Below are positions 26,069 through 33,270 of a stretch of 54,224 nt of DNA, piece by piece. Source of the stretch: JAIRTY01 sp050257395 (GTDB lineage: Bacteria > Actinomycetota > Actinomycetes > Streptosporangiales > Streptosporangiaceae); NCBI GenBank assembly GCA_050257395.1, contig JBLMWU010000036.1:1-54224 (forward strand). Reading direction: 5' to 3'. The notes under the pieces were generated by a model. That model saw nothing but the letters and a program-made list of their open reading frames with translations. It was not told the DNA's origin and ran no database searches. The stretch's first letter is position 1; each line of letters starts with the position of its first letter. A program made the translations under genes and the position numbers.

Positions 26069-26839
26069 GTGCCGCCATCCGCGCTGGTGACCGGGTCGTC
26101 GTCCGGGATCGGGCGGGCGATCGCCCTCCGGCTCGCCGCAGACGGCTTCTGGGTGCTCCTCGCCGACATCCGCCGGGAGCCGCTCACCGGCGGTGAGCCC
26201 ACCGACGAGGTGATCGCACGCAGCGGCCGCGCGGGGCAGTTCGCCCGTGCGGACGTATCCTCCCGGGCCGATTGCGACCGGCTTGTCGCACAGGCCGCGG
26301 CGCAGACGGGGCGGCTCGACGTCCTGGTCAACAACGCCGCGGTGGCCGGCCGCCACTCCAAGCCGCTGCTCAGCACCCGGGACGAGGACTTCGATGCGAT
26401 CATAGCGGTCAACCTCCGCGGCCCGTTCATGCTCTGCCGGGCCGCTGTCCGCCAGATGCTCACCCAGCCTGCCCGCGGCGATGCCCGCGGCCGGATCGTC
26501 AACATCACCTCGCAGCACGGGATGGTGGGTGCGCCCGGCCACGCCGCATACGCGATCAGCAAGGCCGGGCTGGTGCAGCTGACCCGCCAGCTCGCGGTCG
26601 AGCACGGGCGCGACGGGATCATCTGCAACAGTGTTGCCCCAGGCAAGATCGTCACCGGCACACCAGGCGATCTGAGCCAGCAGGAGGCGGCGGCGGCCTA
26701 CGTCCGCTCCCGGACCCCCTTCGGGAGGTTCGGCGAACCGCGGGACGTCGCCGCCGCGGTCGCCTTCCTCGCGTCGGACGATGCCACCTTCATCAGCGGC
26801 GCCACGCTGATGGTCGATGGCGGATGGATGGCCTACTGA
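26069..26839 (+). CDS. Short-chain dehydrogenase/reductase (SDR)
   Basis: A 256-residue classical SDR. The cofactor motif is ALVTGSSSGIGRAIALRL, then DVLVNNAA, the catalytic Ser in NITS, YAISK (Tyr and Lys), and the C-terminal FISGATLMVDGGW. GTG 26069 is the only start that precedes the Rossmann motif. Its stop and the next gene's ATG share one base (TGATG), so the two are coupled. It is a likely NAD(P)-dependent alcohol or ketone dehydrogenase in this catabolic region. Confidence 0.92.
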   Translation: MPPSALVTGSSSGIGRAIALRLAADGFWVLLADIRREPLTGGEPTDEVIARSGRAGQFARADVSSRADCDRLVAQAAAQTGRLDVLVNNAAVAGRHSKPLLSTRDEDFDAIIAVNLRGPFMLCRAAVRQMLTQPARGDARGRIVNITSQHGMVGAPGHAAYAISKAGLVQLTRQLAVEHGRDGIICNSVAPGKIVTGTPGDLSQQEAAAAYVRSRTPFGRFGEPRDVAAAVAFLASDDATFISGATLMVDGGWMAY

Positions 26840-27780
26840 TGACCGATGACCACCGTCCCCCGCAGGCCGGCCCGGCGCGCGACTTCGTCGGCTACGGTCC
26901 CCGGCCACCTGATTTCGGCTGGCCCGGCGGCGCCCGGGTGGCGGTCAACCTCGTGGTCAATTACGAGGAGGGCGGCGAGTATTCGCTCAGCGAGGATGGC
27001 GTGAACGACACCTGGGGTGAGTACTCGTTCCAGTACGGCCCGGAAATCCGGGACTTCGGGACCGAAACGCATATGGAATACGGCAGCCGCGTGGGGATAT
27101 GGCGGATCTGCCGCATGATCGACCGCTATCAGATCCCCGTGACCTTCTGCGCCTGCGCCCTGGCGGTGGAGCGGAACCCGCCGCTGGCTGAGTGGCTGCG
27201 GGCCCGGGAGCATGATGTTCTTGCCCATGGCTACCACTGGTACGGTCCGGACACGGTGGCGATGAGCCGGGGGGAGGAGCGGGAAGAAATACGCAAGGCG
27301 GTCGACTCGCTGCAGCGGACAACGGGCCAGCGAGCGCGGGGCTGGATGGTGCGGTCCTTCCCTACTGTGCACACCCGGGAACTGCTGGTGGAGAACGGGG
27401 GCTTCTGGTATGACTCCGATGCCGGCAATGACGAGCTTCCCTACTATGTGGACACGCTCGGCACGCCGTTCCTCGTTATCCCCTATTCAAAGGTGCACAA
27501 CGACGTCCGGTACCTGATCGCTCCCACGTACGCCTCGCCGCGCCACTTCTCCGAAAGCCTCAAGCTCAGCCTCGACTACCTGCTCGAGGAGGCGGGGCAG
27601 GGCTGCGGTGCCCGGCTGATGTCGGTCGGTGTCCACGCCCGGTGGAGCGGGCAGCCGGGCCGGGCAGCCGCGCTCCGGGACTTCATCGGGTACGCGCTGC
27701 AGCGCGATGGCGTGGTCTTCATGCGCCGCATCGACGTCGCCCGCTTCTGGACCTCGAATTTCCCGCCGGCCACGGCCTGA
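26839..27780 (+). CDS. Polysaccharide-deacetylase-fold hydrolase, PuuE allantoinase-like
   Basis: A 313-residue NodB-fold hydrolase. The N-terminal FVGYGPRPPDFGWPGGARVAVNLVVNYEEGGEYS closely follows PuuE-type (metal-independent allantoinase) proteins, and the EHDVLAHGYHWYGPD segment holds the HGYHW motif. PuuE-group enzymes cleave cyclic amides of the hydantoin/allantoin kind. The true start is the ATG at 26839, overlapping the SDR stop; longer in-frame readings run antiparallel to SDR codon structure and are not homologous. It probably acts on a cyclic ureide or amide intermediate. Confidence 0.85.
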   Translation: MTDDHRPPQAGPARDFVGYGPRPPDFGWPGGARVAVNLVVNYEEGGEYSLSEDGVNDTWGEYSFQYGPEIRDFGTETHMEYGSRVGIWRICRMIDRYQIPVTFCACALAVERNPPLAEWLRAREHDVLAHGYHWYGPDTVAMSRGEEREEIRKAVDSLQRTTGQRARGWMVRSFPTVHTRELLVENGGFWYDSDAGNDELPYYVDTLGTPFLVIPYSKVHNDVRYLIAPTYASPRHFSESLKLSLDYLLEEAGQGCGARLMSVGVHARWSGQPGRAAALRDFIGYALQRDGVVFMRRIDVARFWTSNFPPATA

Positions 27781-27812
27781 GCGGGCCGCTGGCGGGCGCC
27801 CGGGCGGTCAGG

Positions 27813-28799
27813 TCACAGGTAGTCCTCCCGCCGGGCAACCCCCAGCACGGCCTCGCCGCGCAGGAACCGGCGGACATTGCCGGCCGCCCGGCGTGCCCCG
27901 GCCTGCAGCGCGCCGTCCGTGACGCCCGAATTGTGCGGCGACCCGAGCAGGTTGGGCAGCTCGAAGAACGGATACCGGGTGCTGAATCCCGACTGCGGGC
28001 CCGGTTCCTGCCACCAGGTGTCGATCCCGGCGCAGAACTCGGGCTGATCCCGCAAGCGCTCATACAGCGCGCCCTCATCCACGATGGCCGCCCGGCCCAC
28101 GTTCACCAGGATCGCGGCGGGCTTCATCAGCCCGAGTTCCCGCGCGCCGATGAGGCCGCGGGTGGCATTGGTCAGCGGCAGGGCGATGACGAGCACGTCC
28201 GCGGCGGCGAGTACCCGGTCCAGGTCGGCCAGTGTGCCGATGAAATCCACCGGCTCATCGGTGTGCCCGGAGGAGTTGATGCCGTGAATGCGCGACCCGA
28301 AGGCCCGCATCAGGCGGGCGGTGGCCTTGCCGATGCCGCCGAAGCCCAGGATCGCGCACGCCGCGCCGTCGAGCGTGAGCACGCGGTCCCACATCCGGAA
28401 CTCGCCCCCGGCGAGATCGGCGTGGCGTTGCGGCAGCCGCCGGGCCAGGGCAAGCGTCATCGCCATCACGTACTCGGCCATCGGCTCGGCGTAGGCGCCG
28501 ACGTTGCTGGCCAGCGTCAGCCGCTGCGGGAGGGCGGAGAAGTCGACCGCGTCGGCCCCGGCCGACAGCAGCTGGACGAACCGGAGCCGCGGCGAGTCCT
28601 GCAGCACGCCGGCTGGCAGTTCCTGGCTGAGATGCCACCCGATCAGCACGTCCGCCTGGCGGATGATCTCGCGGCACTCGCCATCCGGGCGCCCCTGCAG
28701 GAAGACCACCCGGGCCGATCCGCCGAGCACCTCGTTGTTGATCTGGGTGAACTCGCCGTCCACCGGGTAGCTGACCGCCACCGTCGGCTCGCTGGCCAT
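27813..28799 (-). CDS. D-2-hydroxyacid dehydrogenase (NAD-binding)
   Basis: A 328-residue D-isomer 2-hydroxyacid dehydrogenase. The NAD site ILGFGGIGKATARLMRAFG is clear, followed by the catalytic Arg region VNVGRAAIVDEGAL, Glu/Asp in GIDTWWQEP, and the His in SPHNSG. The start is ATG 28799 with GAAGGGAGCCCG upstream. It lies 34 bp after the LacI-type gene on the same strand, so the two likely form an operon divergent from the selenoprotein cluster. It would interconvert a 2-keto acid and D-2-hydroxy acid. Confidence 0.9.
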   Translation of the reverse strand: MASEPTVAVSYPVDGEFTQINNEVLGGSARVVFLQGRPDGECREIIRQADVLIGWHLSQELPAGVLQDSPRLRFVQLLSAGADAVDFSALPQRLTLASNVGAYAEPMAEYVMAMTLALARRLPQRHADLAGGEFRMWDRVLTLDGAACAILGFGGIGKATARLMRAFGSRIHGINSSGHTDEPVDFIGTLADLDRVLAAADVLVIALPLTNATRGLIGARELGLMKPAAILVNVGRAAIVDEGALYERLRDQPEFCAGIDTWWQEPGPQSGFSTRYPFFELPNLLGSPHNSGVTDGALQAGARRAAGNVRRFLRGEAVLGVARREDYL

Positions 28800-28833
28800 C
28801 GGGCTCCCTTCTGCCGCCGTGCCCGGCCTCCGG

Positions 28834-29847
28834 TCACCCGCCCGGCGGCGGCGGCCCGCTGGAGGCGCGCTCACACAGGTGCGGTGACTGGATGGTGCGG
28901 CGGCGATGAGGCTTGCCCTCGATCGCCGCGAGGACGAGCCGGACGGCGGCGCGCACGATCCGGTCAACGTCCCAGTCCACCGTGGTGAGCGCCGGTGTCA
29001 GCAGCGCGGACATCGGGTGATCGTCGTAGCCGCAGATTGACACGTCGCCGGGGATGCGCAGCCCGAGTTCGCGGGCGGCCGCGTAGGCGCCGTAGGCGAT
29101 GGAGTCCGCGAAGCAGAAGAGCGCGGTCGGCCGGTCCGTCTTCGAGAGCACCTCGCGTGCCACCTCGGTGGCAGCCGTGAGCGCGGGGGGCGAGCTGATG
29201 ATGCTCACATCCAGCCCCAGCCGTTCCGCTTCCGCCGTGACATGGAGATCGGACGGCCGGTCCGGTGTGCCCGGCCGGGTGGGGGTCAGCACCCCGATCC
29301 GCCGGTGGCCGAGCCTGTGCAGGTGCGCCAGCGCGAGCGTGACCCCGGCGCGGTTGTCGAACATCACCTCGCCGGCCGCCCGCCCGGCCGGCAGCGTGTC
29401 GCCTATCGACACGATGGGAAGGCTGTCGGCCAGCTCCGTCCACCGCTCGTCCGAGGGGTCGAGCGGCTGCACGATGAGGCCGTCTACCCGCTGGTCCCGG
29501 AGCTGGCGGGCGAGCAGCAGCTGCCGGCCGGGATCGCCCGCGGCGTCCACCAGCAGCACGTAGTGGTCACGGGCCAGCAGCGCGCTTCCGATGCCCACGC
29601 CGATGAGCTGCTGCCACAGATCCTCCAGCGAGCCGAAGAGCAGCCCCACCGTGCCTGTCCGGCCGCTGGCCAGGGCACGGGCGATGCGGTCGACGTTGTA
29701 GCCGAGCTCGGTCGCGGCCCGGCGCACGCGCTCCTGCGTTTCCTCGGACGTCTGGATACCGCGCAGGGCATACGAAACGGCGGCGGGTGACAGGCCCGTC
29801 GCGTCTGCCACCTCGCGGATCGTCGCGCGCTTGCGTTGCTGCGGCAC
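28834..29847 (-). CDS. LacI-family transcriptional repressor
   Basis: A 337-residue regulator. The N-terminal helix-turn-helix is ATIREVADATGLSPAAVSYALRG with the hinge YNVDRIARALASGRTGTVGLLF, and the C-terminal part is a periplasmic-binding-protein-like effector domain ending GYDDHPMSALLTPALTTVDWD. Start GTG 29847. The divergent region contains four 13-bp TGAAnCGGTTCA-type palindromes, whose central CG and size fit LacI-family operators. It most likely represses the operon beginning at 30113 and perhaps itself. The effector is unknown. Confidence 0.93.
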   Translation of the reverse strand: MPQQRKRATIREVADATGLSPAAVSYALRGIQTSEETQERVRRAATELGYNVDRIARALASGRTGTVGLLFGSLEDLWQQLIGVGIGSALLARDHYVLLVDAAGDPGRQLLLARQLRDQRVDGLIVQPLDPSDERWTELADSLPIVSIGDTLPAGRAAGEVMFDNRAGVTLALAHLHRLGHRRIGVLTPTRPGTPDRPSDLHVTAEAERLGLDVSIISSPPALTAATEVAREVLSKTDRPTALFCFADSIAYGAYAAARELGLRIPGDVSICGYDDHPMSALLTPALTTVDWDVDRIVRAAVRLVLAAIEGKPHRRRTIQSPHLCERASSGPPPPGG

Positions 29848-30112
29848 CGTCCAGCCTCAGATCCGCTGGTTTCCACCAGCCTAATTGCCGCGGCCGCCCT
29901 GCCAGCCCGCCACGCCGTGTCAAAGCCTAACGGCAGTTTGTGTGCATGACACCAGGCAGCGGCGGCCCCTTGACGCGCGGGCCTCTGAAGCGGTTCACTG
30001 AATCGCATAAGTGAACCGGTTCAGTGAATCGGTTCACTCCCCTGCCGCGCCCCCCGCCCCGGGGTGCCATCCAGCCTGCCCGGTCGCGGGCCGCAACCAG
30101 CGGAGGAGCACC
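29848..30112. promoter_or_regulatory. Divergent control region of the lacI-type gene and selenoprotein operon
   Basis: A 265-bp gap with no supported gene. It contains a TTGACG hexamer (29970-29975) immediately before the 13-bp operator array, and a GGAGGAGCACC ribosome site before GTG 30113. A convincing -10 element was not found. An open frame at 30011-30112 upstream of GTG 30113 runs through the operators and is not considered coding. Confidence 0.6.
29986..30037. repeat. Four head-to-tail 13-bp operator-like repeats (TGAAnCGGTTCA)
   Basis: Units begin at 29986 (TGAAGCGGTTCAC), 29999 (TGAATCGCATAAG), 30012 (TGAACCGGTTCAG) and 30025 (TGAATCGGTTCAC). The third is a perfect 12-bp palindrome; units 1 and 4 each miss by one pair and unit 2 has a diverged right half. 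The central CG and symmetric TGAA/TTCA arms fit a LacI-family binding site. The strict 13-bp phasing of abutting sites is unusual. They lie 76 bp before the amidohydrolase start. Confidence 0.8.
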
Positions 30113-31066
30113 GTGCACGTCGATGTCCACCAGCACCTCTGGCCGGAGGCTCTGGTCGGGGAGCTGCGGCGCCGCTCACAGCCGCCGCGGCTGGACGGCT
30201 GGACGCTGCTCACCTCCGGCGAGCCGCCCTTCCCGGTGAATCCCGCGGATCACGATCCGCAGCGGCGGGCGGCACAAGCGGCCCGGGATGGCGCCGGCCG
30301 CGTGGTCATAGGACTGTCGAGCCCGCTCGGCATCGAATATCTGCCGCCTGCGGACGCCGAGCCGCTCCTGGACGCCTACCACCGCGGGGTGGCCGGGCTG
30401 AGCGCCCCGTTCACCGGCTGGGCCGCGGCCTGCCTGACGGAGATCGACCCCGGCAGCCTCGCCAAGCAGCTCGACCGCGGGCTGGCCGGACTGCAGCTGC
30501 CGGCCACGGCGGTGGCCGGCCCGGCAGGCTACCGCCGGTGCGCTCCCTTGCTGGAGGTGCTCGCCGAGCGGGATCTCCCCCTGTTCATCCATCCCGGGCC
30601 CGCGGCCGGGGCGGCAGCCGCCCCGCCGTGGTGGGCAGCACTCGTCCCCTACGTCCAGCAGCTCCACGCGGCGTGGTTCGCATTCCACGCCTACGGCCGG
30701 CCCGCCTTCCCGCGGCTGCGGGTGTGCTTCGCCGCGCTCGCGGGCCTGGCGCCGCTGCACGGGGAGCGGCTTGCCGCCCGGGGCGGCGGCGACCCGCTGG
30801 CGCGGGGCGTTGTTGATCCGCACACGTTCGCCGAGACATCCAGCTACGGCAACCGCGCTGTCGACTCGGTTGTCCGCGTGCTCGGCGTCGACATGCTCGT
30901 GTTCGGCTCGGACCGGCCGTATGCGCGGCCGCACCCGGATCACGGCCTCGGCGACGCCGGCCGCCATGCGATCCGGGTGACGAACCCGGCCCGGCTGCTG
31001 CACGGCGACCGGCCGCCCCCGGCAGCGGGATGCGGCCGCCCGACTGGAGGGGAGGAACCAGAATGA
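30113..31066 (+). CDS. Amidohydrolase 2 (ACMSD-like) family protein
   Basis: A 317-residue metal-dependent hydrolase/decarboxylase of the amidohydrolase-2 group. It starts VHVDVHQHLWPEALVGEL (HxH metal motif), has LPLFIHPGP (barrel His) and LVFGSDRPYARP (catalytic Asp), as in ACMSD and related decarboxylases. GTG 30113 follows a strong GGAGGAGCACC site. It is the first gene of the operon under the 13-bp operators, and its stop overlaps the next ATG (ATGA). It could act as a C-C decarboxylase or a C-N hydrolase; the sequence does not decide. Confidence 0.82.
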   Translation: MHVDVHQHLWPEALVGELRRRSQPPRLDGWTLLTSGEPPFPVNPADHDPQRRAAQAARDGAGRVVIGLSSPLGIEYLPPADAEPLLDAYHRGVAGLSAPFTGWAAACLTEIDPGSLAKQLDRGLAGLQLPATAVAGPAGYRRCAPLLEVLAERDLPLFIHPGPAAGAAAAPPWWAALVPYVQQLHAAWFAFHAYGRPAFPRLRVCFAALAGLAPLHGERLAARGGGDPLARGVVDPHTFAETSSYGNRAVDSVVRVLGVDMLVFGSDRPYARPHPDHGLGDAGRHAIRVTNPARLLHGDRPPPAAGCGRPTGGEEPE

Positions 31067-31575
31067 ACCTTTCCATGCTTCCCGCCCGGTTCCTTGACCA
31101 GCGGGAGCTGGCTGAGCTGGTGGAGAGCCTGGCCAGCCGCCCGGACATGTGGGGCGATCAGGTCGCCTTTGCCGGGGGCCGCCGGCACTACCTCTCGGTC
31201 CACCGCGATGAGTACGTGGACATCTGGCTCATCTGCTGGTCTCCCGGCAACGACACCGGCTGGCACGACCACGACATCTCGGCCGGCGCGGTGCACGTGG
31301 TGCGGGGGGCACTGGTGGAATCCAGGCCCCGGATAGGAGGCGCGCACGCGCGGACGGTCGTTGCCGAAGGCTGCTCGCTCAGCTTCGGCCCCGATCACAT
31401 CCACCGGCTCACCGACGAGAGCGAGCAGGCCGTCTCGCTGCACGCCTACTCACCCCCGCTGTGGCGGCTCGGCCAGTACAGCATCGACGACAGCGGCGTC
31501 ATGCGCCGCGTGTCGGTCTGCTACGCCGACGAGCTCCGGCCGCTCAGCGCCCCGTCCGCGGCAGGAGCCGTCTGA
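31063..31575 (+). CDS. Cysteine-dioxygenase-type cupin (thiol dioxygenase)
   Basis: A 170-residue cupin of the cysteine dioxygenase I family. The iron triad is His68 and His70 in GWHDHD and His114 in IHRL; the Ser-His-Tyr second shell is present as Ser124-His126-Tyr128 in VSLHAYSPPL. Gly75 stands where mammalian enzymes have the crosslinking Cys, as usual in bacteria. Enzymes of this type add O2 to a thiol (cysteine, 3-mercaptopropionate or related) to give a sulfinate. The ATG overlaps the upstream stop by 4 bp and the stop overlaps the next ATG by one base, so expression is tightly coupled with the selenoprotein operon. Confidence 0.88.
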   Translation: MNLSMLPARFLDQRELAELVESLASRPDMWGDQVAFAGGRRHYLSVHRDEYVDIWLICWSPGNDTGWHDHDISAGAVHVVRGALVESRPRIGGAHARTVVAEGCSLSFGPDHIHRLTDESEQAVSLHAYSPPLWRLGQYSIDDSGVMRRVSVCYADELRPLSAPSAAGAV

Positions 31576-32153
31576 TGCCGGGCGGGCGCCTGACGGTCAT
31601 CGGCGGCGGGGTCATGGGGCTGATGACCGCGTACTACGCCGCGCCGATGGCCAGCGCCGTGACCGTGCTGGAGAAGTCGTCGGTGGGAGATCCCGCCACC
31701 GCCTCGTTCGGGCTCACGAGATCTGTCCGCAGCGACTACCGCGACGCCGGGTACGCGCGGCTCGCTGCCGAAGCCCGGCGGCTATGGCTGGAGTTCCAGC
31801 AGGAAGCGGGAGAGCAGCTGCTGATCGGCTGCGGGTGCCTCAACCTGGCCAAGCGAACCGTGACACCGGATCTGGCCGCCACGTACGGCGCGCAGAGCCA
31901 CGCCGTGCTGGAGCAACTGCGGCTGCGCAGCGAGGCCGTCCCGGCGGAGCGGCTGCGGGAGAGGTTCCCGCAGTTCGAGGCCGACCAGGGATGGCTGGAC
32001 GCAGACGCCGGGTTCGCCGACGTCGCCGCGGTCACCCGGGCCCTCACCGCAGCCCTGCGCCGGCGGGGCGTGCGGGTGGCCGAGAAGGCCGCCCCCAGGT
32101 TCGCTGGCGCCGCCACGGCCGCCGGAGCAGCGGCGGGAGGTGCGCCGTCATGA
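31575..32153 (+). pseudogene. FAD oxidoreductase of the DAO fold, N-terminal half only
   Basis: 192 residues with a normal N-terminus (RLTVIGGGVMGLMTAYYAA, the FAD GxGxxG site) and the RSVRSDYRDAGYARLAAEARRLW segment typical of sarcosine/N-methyl-amino-acid oxidases. It ends in a low-complexity Ala/Gly tail just where the second half of the fold (substrate platform and second FAD motif) should begin. The full-length relative at 13633 has 444 residues. The stop overlaps the next gene's ATG, so the rest is deleted, not frameshifted. It is either a decayed gene kept in register for coupling or a reduced domain with a new role; activity as an oxidase is unlikely. Confidence 0.75.
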
Positions 32154-33184
32154 GCGAGCGAGCCAGCACGGGGATCATGGAGCGGCTGCAGGCCGGCGCC
32201 GTGCTGGGTGCCGAAGGGTACGTCTTCGAGCTGGAACGGCGCGGGTACATCAAGGCGGGCCCGTACGTTCCCGAGGTGGTCCTGGACTTCCCCGGCGCCG
32301 TGCGCGAGCTGCACCGGGAATTCCTGCGGGCGGGCGCGGACGTCATGGTCGCGCTCACCTACTACGCGCACCGCGAAAAGCTCCGCCACGTGGGCCGCGA
32401 GCACGACCTGGAGGCGATGAACCGGCGCGCCGTGCAGATCGCCCGGGAAGTCGCAGCTGAAGGCGACGCGCTGGTCGCCGGCAACGTCTGCAATACGTGG
32501 CATTACGACCCGGAAGACTCCGCCACCCATCAGGCCGTCCGTGCCATGTATGCCGAACAGCTTGGCTGGGCCGTGGAGGAGGGCATCGACTTCGTCATCT
32601 CCGAGACCAACGACTATCTCGGCGAGGCGCTGATCGCGCTTGACGTCATCCAGGGGCTGGGACTGCCCGCGATGGTCACGCTGGCACCGACTCAGCCGGA
32701 CCGGACCCGGGACGGCTACCGCTACGCCGAGGCCTGCCGCATCCTCGCCGCTGAAGGGGCCCAGATCGTGGGGCTGAACTGCGACCGCGGGCCGGAGACG
32801 ATGCTGCCGCTGCTGGCGGGCATCAGGGAGGCGGTGGACTGCGCCGTCGCCGCACAGCCGGTGCCGTACCGGACGGACGCGGCCGCCCCGACCATGCAGA
32901 GCCTCCAGTCCGGCGGCGCCCAGCGGGCCTTCCCGCTCGCGCTCGACCCGCATGCGTGCACCCGGTTCGACATGGCCCGGTTCGCCGTGCAGGCGCGCGA
33001 ACTGGGCGCCGGCTACGTGGGCATCTGCTGCGGCGCCGGCCCGCACCACGTCCGGGCGATGGCCGAGGCGCTGGGGCGTGAGGTCCAGGCCAGCAAGTAC
33101 TCGCCGGCCATGGAACTGCACCCCATGTTCCGGGCGGAGATCTCGGCGACGGATGCGGTGTTCCTCAGCACCTGGAACGCGTGA
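32150..33184 (+). CDS. Homocysteine S-methyltransferase family protein, copy 2
   Basis: A 344-residue TIM-barrel methyltransferase, paralogous to the gene at 14978. Zinc cysteines are in IVGLNCDRGPETM and YVGICCGAGPHHVRAM, and GAEGYVFELERRGYIKAGPYVPEVVLDFP matches copy 1 strongly. The correct start is ATG 32150, overlapping the half-oxidase stop (ATGA); the long upstream open frame is a shadow. It may demethylate a betaine or sulfonium compound or S-methylate a thiol. An 86-bp gap with GC-rich inverted sequence separates it from the next gene of the operon. Confidence 0.88.
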   Translation: MSERASTGIMERLQAGAVLGAEGYVFELERRGYIKAGPYVPEVVLDFPGAVRELHREFLRAGADVMVALTYYAHREKLRHVGREHDLEAMNRRAVQIAREVAAEGDALVAGNVCNTWHYDPEDSATHQAVRAMYAEQLGWAVEEGIDFVISETNDYLGEALIALDVIQGLGLPAMVTLAPTQPDRTRDGYRYAEACRILAAEGAQIVGLNCDRGPETMLPLLAGIREAVDCAVAAQPVPYRTDAAAPTMQSLQSGGAQRAFPLALDPHACTRFDMARFAVQARELGAGYVGICCGAGPHHVRAMAEALGREVQASKYSPAMELHPMFRAEISATDAVFLSTWNA

Positions 33185-33270
33185 GGAGCGGCGCCCCGCG
33201 ACGCCCCGCGGCGGGCCCGGGCCGGCGCCGCGGCGTTGGCAGACCGGCATGGATGTGGTAGCGCAGGGCT

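Noticed and set aside
25246..26090. Plus-strand frames opposite the TudS-like and small genes
   Set aside because: They are shadows rich in Arg/Pro/Gly with no motif, while the minus-strand products show conserved cysteines.
26272..26838. N-terminal extension of the PuuE-like hydrolase
   Set aside because: It lies in an alternative frame of the SDR gene and is compositionally a GC-frame artefact; ATG 26839 matches the family start.
29986..30037. Direct repeats considered as a CRISPR array or transposon ends
   Set aside because: Units are 13 bp, abut with no spacers, are palindromic and sit in a divergent promoter region next to a LacI gene.
31361..32149. Long N-terminal extension (about 260 residues) of the second methyltransferase
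   Set aside because: It overlaps the dioxygenase and half-oxidase genes in another frame, is Arg/Ala-rich and lacks homology; ATG 32150 with a 4-bp overlap is the natural start.
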